Below are positions 1-10,909 of a DNA stretch of 64,000 nucleotides, one piece after another. Below the pieces are notes generated by a model. That model worked only from the letters and a program-made list of their open reading frames with translations. It was not told the origin of the DNA and did not search any database. The first letter of the stretch is position 1; every line of letters starts with the position of its first letter. This DNA is from Marasmius tenuissimus (Eukaryota; Basidiomycota; Agaricomycetes; Agaricales; Marasmiaceae), in NCBI GenBank assembly GCA_029532415.1, contig JAQOTA010000014.1, positions 310,001 through 374,000 on the forward strand, in the 5' to 3' direction. The position numbers were made by a program, and so were the translations under genes.

Positions 1-141
1 TAAGCCTTAGGACAATCTACTCGGTTATTACCTCTCAAGCATCTCAAAGCACTCTTACAACTAGCTCTACAAGCTAGCTAACCCAAGGTGAGGTTTAGGA
101 CATTATAACCCACTGTACAGTTTGACTATGCTGGCTCTTCA
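1..141 (-). repeat. LTR 5' end, running off the left edge of the window
   Basis: The reverse complement of 141-1 aligns over its whole length with the first ~136 bp of the solo LTR at 47676. It starts TGAAGAGCCAGCATAG against TGATGAGCCAGCATAG there, and both reach the shared stretch GTAGATTGTCCTAAGGCTTA. The LTR therefore begins at 141 on the minus strand and continues outside the window. Only the 5' part of the LTR is visible, so whether it belongs to a full element or a solo LTR cannot be told. Confidence 0.8.
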
Positions 142-311
142 CAGCAAATATGAGAACAGTACATTGAGAGAGATCTGATGCTACTTTCCCTCTCCAGAGT
201 TGTGGGTTGTTCAATGAGAATACAGCGGGATTGGGGCAAATAAGGGTAAGAGAGAGTTGCCATTGCTTTTAAAACAGGTGCTCACAGAGATGTGTCCCCA
301 TCGGGACTCAG

Positions 312-648
312 ATGGTTCTTGGTTTGATGGAGCTGAAAAGGATTGTAGTGGGGTTTATAATGTTCAGGGCTATAGAACCCGGAGAATATGCATCCAGAGC
401 AGCGGAAGAGGAAAAATCTGATTGCTTTGCATTTGCATGGGTCAAAATCTCTGTATCATCGGTTGATGAGAACACTCAAGCAGAATACGGGGTTTGAAAT
501 GACCGTTTTCAATGATTCTCTGACCTCTCCTTGTGTGGAAGAGATAAATATGGTACCCATTATGGACAACCTAGTCCGTTTGGGATTGGGTCATTCAAGT
601 TTACGGGGACGGAGGCAACTCGATCATCTTTGCTTTAGCTGTATATGA
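312..648 (+). pseudogene. Unrecognised ORF remnant related to 61858-62218
   Basis: Two overlapping short frames lie here (312-497 and 388-648). I do not recognise a family. The DNA resembles 61920-62100 by eye: both have a GATGGT-CTTG-T-GG start, a gap-tolerant middle, and a nearly identical TTTGCATGGGTCA / CTTGCATGGGTCA block followed by GATGAG. That suggests two decayed copies of one coding or repeat unit. The frames around the block do not agree between copies, so the reading frame is uncertain. The rest of 142-930 shows nothing recognisable. Confidence 0.25.
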
Positions 649-1142
649 CTGAATTTGGTTGCTCCACATTATGTTGACTCGACAGGAGTGTTTGGATGAT
701 AATAATGTGGCGTAATCCTTTTAGTTTGATCAGGAATAGAGCTTATGATATTGATGGCCGCTTTAATGCTAGACTAAACAATCACATCTACAATACCATG
801 AATACAGAGAAGTTGATCACATTGATCAATCAAGGGTACCAGGATGAACAAGGTTTTGCGAAGGTATTCATAACCAGTATACCCCCGGAGAGATCGAAGA
901 GTCCCATCTACAGTCTACGTGCCTGATACGCCCGCGGTGTATAGGCATCAAATTAGGACTAGTACACAGTTGAGCTTAATGTATGGTATAAGCCTGAACT
1001 AGTCATGAGGGTATGTAAGTAGAACAGAATATGTAAATTTGGAAAGGAAGGAAGTGGTCATCTATTCCGTGGTCAGTTGACGAACTAGACACAGGTAGAA
1101 AAACAACATTTCAATCATCAGCATTACCAGCACCCTCGTACT

Positions 1143-1402
1143 TCACACCGCCTTTCCGACCTTGACATTCAAGGGTGGTTTGTCTGACATCTCAATCCTC
1201 CCCACAATGCCTCTTTCCTTGACTCTTGTCAGTGATTGTCGAAGGTTGACAGTGCCATGGGCGGCTGAAGACCATTGTTGGGAATTATTTGATCTTCCCC
1301 TTATGGCAAATGGCAAGGTTGATACCACTTTTTGAGCACTTTCCACAGCTTGTTCGTGCACAATTCGTACAATTATAAGAGTTAGGGTAATGGCCTGAGA
1401 CC
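1143..1402 (-). pseudogene. 3' exon fragment of the 7TM gene family (copy A')
   Basis: The minus strand encodes the last exon of the seven-transmembrane family found complete at 55671-57267. It has the short TM-end motif LIIVRI, then the hydrophilic tail with ESAQKVVSTL, and ends at a stop at 1143. An AG splice acceptor lies just upstream (about 1400). Nothing further upstream (1403-1600) matches earlier exons, so the copy is truncated at an exon border. In this copy the tail keeps the codon CGA (motif NLRQSL), while copies A and D have TGA at the same place. That gives direct evidence for a C-to-T nonsense change in the paralogues. It lies head-to-head with copy A. Confidence 0.65.
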
Positions 1403-1789
1403 AAGATGCTTTAGCAAAATCATACCCTTGAAATGGATGGCGCATCAAGGCATGTCTAAAACTTCCCGACCCTACACCCAAAGTTCTTTCCCCAGTGTCA
1501 AAGTTGGGCAAGGGCCAGGTAGACCCAAAAAGTGTATAAGGTGTAGGTGAAAAATACATATCCAAGCCAATTAACCCACAAACCATCCATAATTGAGGCA
1601 CAGAGTTTCCATGAGCTTTGTCATATTGACTATCAGCTTAGAACCCATAAAGCGAGCTAAGATCATAACAAGACGCTTTTTGAGTGAGCCAACTCGTGAT
1701 CTCTGGATGGAGAAACTGAGAAAGGCACAACTGCAGGCAATAGTGCTGAGCAAAAACACTTGGAAACTATATATATATATCACAAGAAC

Positions 1790-2352
1790 AACAGGTAGAG
1801 AGTCCGTCAAGTAGGTCAGATAACTGGAAGTAGAGTCTACACAAAATACAAAATCTTTGTTGCAACATTGTAAGCTCATAACCTTTGTATGCTGTCTTGT
1901 GGCACTTATTGATCAACCCATTGGTGTTAGTCTTGAATCTGGATTTCTTTACTCCGCTGTGCAGGTGATAGATGTTCTTATACCACTGATTATAGATCCC
2001 AAAAACATGGGCCTTGTCCCTTTTGACTTCAGTGTTATTGCTGTTCAGATGGCAGTCAGTATATACTGTTCAGTCTGGTTAATTGACTTGACTAACATGT
2101 CTGGGATTCCAGGGAATTGCTCAAACTGTCATTGTCATACGGATTGCATATGGGCAAGCTGTGGAAAATGTTCAGCAAATGGTCTCAACACTCCAATTTA
2201 TCGAAGGGAGGAGTAACTCTCAGCAACAATCAATGGCTACCCGTGGCACCAACCTTTGACAATCTCTAGTGGGAGTCGAAGAAAGAGGGACTGTGGGAAG
2301 AATTGAGATGGCAGATAAACTATCCTTGGGTGTGGCTGAAAATGCAGTGTGA
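1790..2352 (+). pseudogene. 3' exons of the 7TM gene family (copy A), truncated and with a stop
   Basis: Three exons of the 7TM family can be followed on the plus strand. The first, ending near 1870, carries VRQVGQITGSRVYTKYKIF. After an intron comes an exon with the family motif LESGFLYSAVQV and a TM segment (about 1925-2050). A second intron starts GTCAGT near 2054 and ends CCAG near 2110. The last exon encodes IAQTVIVIRIAYGQAVE and the hydrophilic tail, reaching TGA at 2350-2352. An internal TGA interrupts the tail at NL*QSL, where copy A' reads CGA. Exons for TM1-5 are missing, so this is a 5'-truncated pseudogene. Its first exon starts about 200 bp from copy A', pointing the other way, so the pair probably arose by inverted duplication or rearrangement. 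Confidence 0.65.
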
Positions 2353-2927
2353 GTGGATGTAAAGGGTGATTGATTCAAACTCATTCCCCTGATATTTATA
2401 TATATTCCTGGCTGAGTCAGGATTAGAAGTACATTTGGCTTTTGTAGCATATTTGTGGTACAGTTTACTCCCGTCTTATCTACCTGACTCAGAGCCTGTA
2501 GATTGCTGTTTCTGTGGTATTTACTATAATTCAAGATGTATCTGAATTTCGACATCTTTTATATTCCTTTTCTCCATCGCCGTTCATCGAGAACCTGTTC
2601 TGTGCAGCGGAATGTAAACACCTGCTCCACTGCTCATTTGCCAACAGCCTCAAAAGAAATTGTCCAGTGGTTGACTGACCCTCTTTGATGCATCTTTGTC
2701 ACGGGCATCTACTCTACAATTATCAGTTGTGTTTCTGGAAAGCTCTTTGTCTCGGAGATGGAGAAACATATAAAAATCCCCAAAACCTTCAGCTAATGGT
2801 CTTGCCTGTGCAATGTCAGAGAGGATGAGAGTGTTCTAGAACTGCTTTCCAGTTAAAAGTACTCAACACTAACTCAAGGCTTAACGCCTGACTCTCGAGA
2901 GTCCAGTCCAGAGAAATGCATAACCAC
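2353..2927. other. No gene recognised
   Basis: Stretch between the 7TM fragment and the copia element. I see no supported coding frame, no RNA gene and no obvious repeat. The minus-strand frame 2220-2555 is a shadow of the 7TM tail. Confidence 0.5.
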
Positions 2928-2932
2928 CAGAT

Positions 2933-3192
2933 TGTTGAATCCGGACTCCCGGATATACCGGACCGTAGTATCGGGCCGTATTTATGCTTCAATCATTTCA
3001 CTCTCATCTATGATATTCCTATGCACTTCCGTTATAGTAGTTACAGCCACCTCTGTACAGTATATAAGTAGCTCTGTATCTGCATGCAATATAAGTACTT
3101 TTATCTCTCTCGTTGTGCCTCTATAAGCCTAACTCCAGGTGAGCTAGTCTGTCCCATGCTACCACTGCGTGGGCAGGACCCCTGCCTCAACA
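2933..3192 (+). repeat. copia 5' LTR
   Basis: Starts TGTTGAATCC and ends GCCTCAACA, matching 8762-9021 over its full length. A TATA box TATATAAG lies at 3061-3068, so the transcript start is expected shortly after, within the LTR. Confidence 0.95.
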
Positions 3193-3204
3193 GGTTATGG
3201 GCCC
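3193..3204 (+). promoter_or_regulatory. copia primer binding site, half-tRNA-iMet type
   Basis: GGTTATGGGCCC directly follows the LTR. It is the reverse complement of the anticodon stem-loop segment GGGCCCATAACC of eukaryotic initiator tRNA-Met. This matches the known copia-type priming by a cleaved initiator tRNA half rather than by the tRNA 3' end. The match is seen in the sequence; its use as a primer site is inferred from the family. Confidence 0.75.
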
Positions 3205-3520
3205 TGGTGCCCTATCGATGTGCCCTGCGGTGGCAGCTCTCTAGGATGTGCACCTTTACTGAGTGCTGCCTATGATGATGCGCTATTGTGGTCGTTGCAC
3301 TCGATAACCATCATGACTGCTTGATCGCTGTTGTGATGGGCAGACTGTTAACACCGGTACTGGACCTGTGTTGTCAACATCTTAATTGATGCTTGACACT
3401 GATGGATCATGTCCTCAACAACGGCTGATGGCTGTTGCCATTGATCGTGCAGTGATTTCTTTTATCATTGCCTATGATGATGAACCTATGCTGATCGTTG
3501 TTTCATTACTCCAGATTGCT

Positions 3521-5419
3521 ATGGCTCCTGTAATGTCTACCCTTATCCCCACCGTTGAGGTCTTCAGCAGTGTCAACTGGCGAAAATGGTCCAAGGGTCT
3601 TGGTACCTATGCCATGATCAACGAGTTCTACGACCATTACACCAACAACGATCCTGAACCCGACGCACCCGAGAAACCTAAAGAACTGAAAGAACCCCAG
3701 CCGACTACTCGCACTGTCACTGTACCTGCTCGTGAAGGTGGAGAAGCTACTCGACGTACAGAGACAATCTCCCCTACCAATGAAGAAGTGCAGCAGTATG
3801 GTAGGGACCTTGAGCAGTATGCTAAGGATTTGGAAAGGTACGAGAAGGATATTCTCAGGCACGAGAGAGATCATCGACGTTGGAAGAAGTATGAATTCAA
3901 GGCCATGGGTGCACTACGTGCCACCACCACCATTGCTGTGCAAAGTATTATCGAGGATGATGATACAGCTTGGAACGCTTGGGAGAAGATCAAAGCTTGT
4001 TATGGCCAACAGACTTCTGTTTCTGTTTGGGCTGACTTCAAATCGGTCATGGAGTTCCGTTTGTCCGGTGGTAACCCCGTTCCCGAGATTGCCAGACTCG
4101 AACTTCTATTCGGCCAACTCTCTGAAGCGCAGATCAAACTCCCTACCCTCGTCAAAGCCATGCTCCTCCTATCTATCATTCCACAGTCATGGGCCAATGC
4201 TCGTGAATTTGCTACCAATGGTAACTCGCCAGCTGATCTTACTTTCAAAGTGGCTCGTGATGCCGTCATTAACCACTATGAAGCTCGGAAACCTGCTCCT
4301 CTCGCGTCGCGCATCTCTTCTGTCAAGAAGAAGGACAAGGACCCCAAGTTCAACCAACAGCAATCCTCTGCTCCTTCATTGTCGTCTAACAACAACTCTT
4401 CTAACAACAACAATGACCAAGAAAAGAAGAACAATTGTCGTGGTAGGAAGTCTAAGGGTGGTAAGCAGGACAACAAGGGTGACTCTCACAAGGGTCATTC
4501 TCACATCGCTTCCCTAGCCCACTTGTCCATTTCCTCACCCCCCATCATTCCTGACACTCCATCTGTTGTACATCCTACGGATCGCTCCCGGGATCCACTC
4601 CGCATGCAGTGTTTCTCCGGTGCTACCACTAGTGGTACCGTTTACGAGAATGCTCAGGCTGCCTGCAGTCTTGCCGACCGTCTTGGTGTTCCCAAGTATG
4701 CCCACGTCCTTGAACCTATGGAACAGGGATATGTGGCTGCTTCCTCCTCCTCCCTAAAGCACCGTATTGATGGTCCCTCCTCCTCTGCTCCACCTGCAAA
4801 GTGTGCTAAGAGTGTCGAGAAGGTCTATGACCTCTATGATTCGTTTTATGAGGACTCCGACTCTGAGTGTGAGGATCGTATCGCATTGAACACTGTTAAC
4901 GATTCTTTGCATACGGAGATTGCGAGTGGAAGTGCCATGGACGTTGACAGTGAGATTGCTGACGCCGCTGGTTTTTCCGACAATGTTGAGTACAACTTGG
5001 TCTCCATCAGATCTGAGGAATCTGATGATGACAGGCAAGTGCCTTATCTCAGTCTCTCTTCTCACACTGATACGACCCTACAGTGCGCTGCTATTCTAGC
5101 CACTTCTAATCGTAGTCGTTCTAGTATCATGTCCCGTATTAAATTTGCTCAATTCATTGGTGATCACTTTGCCACGTGTGCGAATTGTAAGGGAAAGAGA
5201 GCTACGGGAAACTTGCAAGAGTGGATCGTCAATTCAGGTGCTTCATCGCACTTTACCTATGATCTTGAAGATTTCGCCGAGTATGAACCCATGAACAATG
5301 GACCGCAGCTTAACACTGCATCTAAGGACAACCCTATTCAAATTAAGGGAAAAGGGACTGTGTTCATCAGTCATTCTGTTGAAGGATCTAACGGTTGTAT
5401 GGAGGAACGCATCACGTGA
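3521..5419 (+). pseudogene. copia Gag and N-terminal protease part
   Basis: The likely start is the ATG at 3521 (MAPVMSTLIP); the frame is open further upstream, but that part lies in the leader. Residues about 90-270 carry a copia Gag (UBN2-like) region with the WNAWEKIKACYG block. A Ser/Asn/Lys-rich basic tail follows, without a clear CCHC zinc knuckle. The protease begins near 5221 with WIVNSGASSHF. The catalytic motif is NSGAS instead of D(S/T)GAS; codon AAT at 5231-5233 replaces the expected GAT/GAC, which would remove the catalytic aspartate. The frame ends at TGA 5417-5419 and continues in the same phase after it. Gag would form the particle and protease would mature the polyprotein. 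Confidence 0.85.
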
Positions 5420-6685
5420 CTCTATCCCGTTTACTGTGTTCCTCAATTGTCAATTTGACTTCTCTCTCTTGGAGAATTCCTGCAAGGTGGTCTGCAAGTT
5501 CGCGGATTGTCTAGCAAATTGGCTTTCTATCATAAGGGTTGACGTCAGTCTCTGGTGTCTTACCTGCTTACGCCTGGTCAAACCATCTTTTGGGTTAGCT
5601 CGCAGAAAGCCTCTGCTCGTAGCCTTATGACCAAGTCAACATTGGATAAAGTTGACTACAAGACTCTTCACAGACGTTTCGGACATTGTTCGGACAAAGC
5701 TCTGGACAAAGCTTGGAAGCACACTCAGAACTTCCCGGAATTCGACCATAAACCAAAGAAAACCCGTATTTGCCGTGGATGTGCAGAGGGCAAAATGCAC
5801 TCCAGATCGTTCCCAGATTCCGCTACCCGTGCCTCGAAACCGTTCGAGAAGATCCATTCTGATCTCAAATACTTTCCTACTGAATCGTACCACAGATACA
5901 AATGGTATATGTTGTTTGTTGACAACTGTACTTCACATGGTTGGACTATGCTCATGCGACGCAAATCAGATTCTGTCAAGTTGCTCCGTGATTTCATTGC
6001 CATGGTGAAAGTTCAATATGGTGTTGATATCAAGGAATGGATGTCAGATGGAGGGGGAGAGTACAAATCAGGTGCTTTTGATGATGTACTGAAGGAGCAC
6101 GGTATTAAAATTCTGGCTAGTATTCCATACACGCCGGAACAGAATGGTCGTGCAGAACGGTTCAATTGGACTATAGTTGAGAAAGCTCAAGCTCTCCGCT
6201 TTGATGCTTGTCTACCACCTTCTTGGTGGGAATTCTGTGTGTTGCACACTGTTGTACTTCACAATCGGACACCGTCCCAGCGTTTACGTTGGTTGACCCC
6301 GCATGAGAAGTTACATGGCAGTGCGCTGGATGTTTCTGATCTCCGAGTTCTTGGATGTGCAGCGTATGCGTTTATTCCAGAAAAGCGTCGGGCTAATAAA
6401 CTGGCTCCATGTTCGGAATTGATGACCTTTATCGGTTATCAAGAAGGAATGAAAGGATATATGTTCATGAAAATGTCCAATAATTCCATCTTCAAAAGCG
6501 CTACAGCTCTATTTGACGAAAACTTGTTCCTGAAGTGTTCTGATAAGAAACCTCGTGGCTTTACCCCGGTGGGTGAAATCCCTGAAATACCACCGGTATT
6601 GGGTGAAAATCCCAACTTCTCTTCGGATAGTGATGATGATTCGTCTGATGACGATCTTTATCCTCCCAGAAACCTTCCAAAGTGA
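5420..6685 (+). pseudogene. copia integrase region
   Basis: Continues in the same frame as Gag after TGA 5417-5419, with further TGA stops at 5456-5458 and 5540-5542, then open from 5543 to 6685. The zinc-binding HHCC motif is visible (HRRFGH, then CRGC). It is followed by the DDE core: Asp in KIHSDLKY, Asp in WMSDGGGEY, Glu in PEQNGRAERF. An acidic linker (SSDSDDDSSDDD) precedes the stop TGA 6683-6685. Integrase would insert the cDNA into the host genome. All catalytic residues are kept, so the damage is in the stops. Confidence 0.88.
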
Positions 6686-8683
6686 TTGGAATCTCCTCAT
6701 GACGATGATGGAGATGGTACTATACCTCAGGGTGAACATCAACATCCTGGTCCTGATCCTCCAATCCAGCCTCCCAGGCCACCTACACCAGTGGGTGGAC
6801 AAGAGCAGACTCCGCTGCCAAGGTGTTCAGGCAGGAATCGGACGGGTACTAAGCAGAAAGATAATATATTTGGTGAACAATGAGACCCAAATAATCCCTC
6901 GCGTATTATACATGATTTGGAGAAAGACTCTGCATGGAGAGATGCTACGGGGGATAAGGAACCCATGCGTCCATCTACTTCTCGTAGAAAAGGCAGGTCT
7001 AGAAATGTTCCTGGGACGAATCATGCCAGTCTGTCTACCATGTGTAACTCCAGGGGGAGTCAGCCCGATAGCTTAGTGCAACAATTATCCCAGGAAGGGG
7101 GAGTAGGTTTCGTGATTTATCTGTTGAATCGGGCAGTGCCCATTCACGATGACCTCACCAATATGTCTGACGTCCGAGAGTGGACTCTCCGTGACATACT
7201 GAAGCTGCCAGCTGAGCAGCAGAGAGAATGGAAGGCCACTTGCCGCGATGAACTAGAGGCTCTTCGCAAGCGCAAGGTCTTCGAATTGGTTGACCTATCT
7301 AAAGGTCGCAAGGCTATCAAGAACAGATGGGTGTTCGACGTTAAGTCAGACAGTTGAAAGAAAGCTCGACTTGTTGCCAAGGGTTTCTCTCAGGTCAAAG
7401 GTGTTGACTTTGATGAGATCTTCTCACCAGTTGTGCAGTTTGAAACTGTACGGATGATGCTTGCATTACCAGCTCTCAAAAACTGGCACATTCAAGCATT
7501 GGATGTGAAGAACACTTTCCTCAATAGCGAACTTAAAGAAGAGATCTATATGGATCAACCTGAAGGTTTCAAAGTTGAGGGTCAGGAAGGCAAGGTTTTC
7601 CGCCTTTGCCATGTATTATATGGACTGAAGCAAGCTGCTCTTGAGTGGTGGTGTACCCTCAGCTCGTCCATGGAAGTAATGGGCTTCAAACACTTAACTT
7701 CTGATGCAGGTCTCTTTGTCTGCAAAGATAGAAAAACTGGTGAAGAATGTATCACTTTGATCTATGTCGACGATGCATTATTCCTTGAACCCAACAAAGC
7801 CTTTGTTAACAAGAAGAAAGCCAAGTTTATGGCTCGTTGGGAATGCCATGATCTAGGAGAAGCTAAAGAGTTCTTGCGCATGCGTATTCAACGCAAAGGC
7901 CAGAAGATCCTTCTTGACCAGACCGACTATTTGCAGAAGGTCTTGAAGCAATTTGGCATGCAGAATGCAAAAGCAGCGGATACTCCTCTTCCTGCCGGCT
8001 ATATTCCACAACCCAACAAAGGTCCTGAAAATCCCGCACGTCGCGCTAAATTCCAGTCAGTGATTGGATCGCTTCTGTATATCATGCTTGGCACCCGTCC
8101 AGATATTGCCTATGCTGTTACAAAGCTTTCTCAATTCTCTGCTAATCCATTGGAGGATCACCTGAAGAAAGCACTCTACATTTGTCGCTATCTTGCAGGA
8201 ACTCCAGACTATGTGTTGGTCTATGATGGAGCCTCTGACGGAGGTCTACTAGCATTCACTGATTTGGATTGGGCTGCTGATCCTATCAAGCGTCAGTCGA
8301 TCACGGGCTACTTCTTCAAGTTAGCAGGTGGCATCTTCTGTTGGCAATCATGCGCCCAGAAGACTGTTGCGCTTTCATCCACTGAAGCTGAATACATGGC
8401 GCTATCCAACTGTAGTCGTCAGGCTGTGTGGATTCGACAGTTACTCTCTGAACTTGGGATCAATATGACTCCCGTACCTATATGTGGAGACAATCAAGGC
8501 TCGATCTTTATCGCCTCTAACCCAGTTCAAGAACGTCGCACCAAACACACTGATATTCGCTATCATTACATTCGCGAATGTGTCTCCGACCGCAAGGTTG
8601 ATCTATTCTTTATTGACGGTGCCTATAATCCTGCGGACATGTTTACCAAGAATTTTAGGTCATGTCAAGTTCTCCGCCTTTAG
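6686..8683 (+). pseudogene. copia reverse transcriptase and RNase H
   Basis: Same frame again, broken by TGA at 6881-6883 and 7355-7357, then open to the natural stop at 8683. The RT starts near 7180 with WKATCRDELEAL and KKARLVAKGFSQ, has the first catalytic Asp in ALDVKNTFLN, and carries the YVDD active site (LIYVDDALF, about 7765). RNase H follows with DLDWAAD, STEAEYMAL and GDNQG, then the KHTDIRYHYIRE block typical of copia ends. All active-site residues are present. The TGA at 7355 lies in the SDS*KKARLV stretch, where the family usually has a basic or other residue, so a CGA origin is plausible. Confidence 0.92.
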
Positions 8684-8761
8684 AGAACATCTTGGACTTG
8701 AATTTTATTCATCCGAATAGACACTTTGTGCTCTACTTGTGCCGCACTTAGCGAGGGGGAG

Positions 8762-9021
8762 TGTTGAATCCGGACTCCTGGATATACCGGACTGCTGTAT
8801 CGGGCTGTATCTATGCTTCAATCGTTTCACTCTCATCTATGATATTCCTATGCACTCCTGTTATAGTAGTTACAGCCACCTCTGTACAGTATATAAGTAG
8901 CTCTGTATCTACATGCAATATAAGTACTTTTATCTCTCTCGTTGTGCCTCTATAAGCCTAACTCCAGGTGAGCTAGTCTGTCCCATGCTACCACTGTGTG
9001 GGCAGGACCTCTGCCTCAACA
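8762..9021 (+). repeat. copia 3' LTR
   Basis: 260 bp, TGTTGAATCC to GCCTCAACA, with a TATA box TATATAAG at 8890-8897. It follows the purine tract ending at 8761 and is followed by the TSD CAGAT at 9022-9026. Confidence 0.95.
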
Positions 9022-9026
9022 CAGAT

Positions 9027-10905
9027 TACTAACCTGGGACTCGTGCGATCTAAAAAGCTATACAAGCAGCCTTATATATGGACTTGATGATGGAACCTCG
9101 CGCATCAATGTGCTCAGGCGTGTAAAAGACAGCGGTAAGTTGTTTCAGTATTGACAAAAGCAGTTCCTAATACCCTCGGATTAAGTTCAGTTTTCTCAGT
9201 ACATAGTAGGAGGCCCCCTCTCATAAGGCTCCATCAAAATGACTTATCCACTGATGGCGCGAGAAAGGTCTATTTGACATTCATACAAGCTGAAAATGCA
9301 CAGGAAGTGCTCCATCCTTAGACCTGTTTAGTTGTAATTCACTTTGTCTATCCAGACCATGCCAAAGACCTCCAGTTTGTAAAAAATCTCGTGACTTCCC
9401 CAATTCCTGATTACCAAGGGTAGCCACTGGTGCGATGGGAACCTCTAGAGTAAGTTGGAGTGTAATTTGAAAGCTCTGGTCTGCTGTCCAAGAGGTCAAC
9501 TTGTGATTCTGAGTGGATGAGAGTGAATTGGAAGGATTGTGTTGTCTGAATTGAGGAGTCGGTGTGGTTTTGGTGAATCGGATGGGGAGATGAATTGAAG
9601 TGGGTGTTACTGGCTGTGATGGAGAGGGCAGATCTGAGCAAGATCTGTGTTTGGGTAGTTCTACAGTAGTTGAGAGGCAAATTTTAGGATGTATGTACTA
9701 CAGAGAAAGCTCTCGAGCAACGAACACATAACTCAATGGGCCCTACTGAGATCGTGGTTGGTAGCTTGGGGGCTAGTAGAGTTAGTGAAAGAGAAGACGC
9801 GGAACAGCAGTCTTAATGATGGAGAGCTCCTCGGACACCTCTGAGTGCTGTTGACATGTCATGGGAACATCCGATAAAGACATGTGATTGTCAGTCCACC
9901 CAGTATCCCTGGGCCGCGTCAAGACTCTATGGCATACACTTCCTTTGCTTCCACCACCACGTCCACCAAATCTGTATTTCCTGGCATTGGGTACCCAACT
10001 CAACAACTTGCTACAAGGCTGCATGTGCCATGGCAGTCTCATTACTCAGTGATGACAGCAAGGACCAGTCACTGGTTGTGGCAATCGCAATGGAACAACG
10101 ACAAAGTGTGACTTGATGATCTTTTCTCTCTCCACCACTACTATCACAGAAATTGGGTACTGGCTCTTGCTCTCAATGTCTTCCTTTCCATATCCTTATT
10201 TTCTGGTGCAGGGCTCTTCTTTTCTGGAATCAACCAATAGATCACTGGTACCAGTGACCAACAGAGTAGAGCTCGGATCATGATTGTACAAACTAGACGA
10301 AAAAGTGCGTGAATTTGTCCAGCGGAGTGCTGATATGCTCTGATATGATCCCATCTCAATATAGACTAGGTTTTGCCTTGCTTCCTCACACAACAATCAC
10401 TTGTAGACAAGTCAACAAAGGTGGTATTTTGTCATCACAGCTCTTGCACTGATAAATTGATATCAACCAAGGAGATCTTAGATCTCAAGGCTTACTCTCT
10501 AGTCCTTTTCCTACCAATCAACTGCTATATGCTCCCGCAAGAAGAGCAAGAACTCGACCTGTCGATAGAGGTTGTAGAGGCTGGGAGAATGAGGAGCTGA
10601 AAGGGACTGGGGGAGACGGTGACGACAGCAAATACAGCAGCCTTCCAAGTTCCAGCATATGGTCAATACAGTGATTCACCAGCCCATGTCAAAGTGCTAG
10701 GAATCAGGGCAGATCTCAAACAATGATGATCAAGGGAGGCACCAATGATCCAGTCACTGAGGGAATGGGGAAAGCTTGTATTTTAGCGCAGGGACATTCC
10801 ATGCATTACAGATCTGAGGTCTTTGCCAATTCTTTTCTGCTTTCATTCTTGCTTCCCCCATGCACACTACTTTGTGCTTGATGTTTCCTTGTGTCCAACC
10901 TTGGA
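9027..10905. other. Gene-poor; contains one dispersed repeat block
   Basis: No gene is recognised. The block at about 9820-9930 is, on the opposite strand, similar to 54055-54150 and to 29330-29410: all share a CACATGTC..TTACAG-like core followed by CACAACGC-T and a (G)TCC(A/G)AGGAGC run. It is therefore a dispersed repeat with at least three copies in the window. Short frames at 9411-9680 and 9856-10116 have no family support. Confidence 0.45.
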
Positions 10906-10909
10906 CTGA

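Larger units (their letters stand above)
2933..9021 (+). mobile_element. Ty1/copia LTR retrotransposon, complete but coding-dead
   Basis: A 6,089-bp element with two 260-bp LTRs, a 5-bp target site duplication CAGAT (2928-2932 and 9022-9026), a primer binding site right after the 5' LTR, and a purine tract (GCGAGGGGGAG) ending at 8761. The domain order gag, protease, integrase, reverse transcriptase, RNase H is the Ty1/copia order. The LTRs differ at about a dozen of 260 positions by eye, nearly all transitions, so this is an older insertion than the gypsy element at 45.7 kb. The polyprotein frame stays in one phase across the element but holds six TGA stops. Confidence 0.95.

Noticed and set aside
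1768..1780. Short (TA)n run
   Set aside because: Too short to be of interest; it lies between the two 7TM fragments and has no visible context.
3732..4517. 261-codon plus-strand ORF inside copia
   Set aside because: Out-of-frame shadow of the Gag coding sequence; low-complexity translation.
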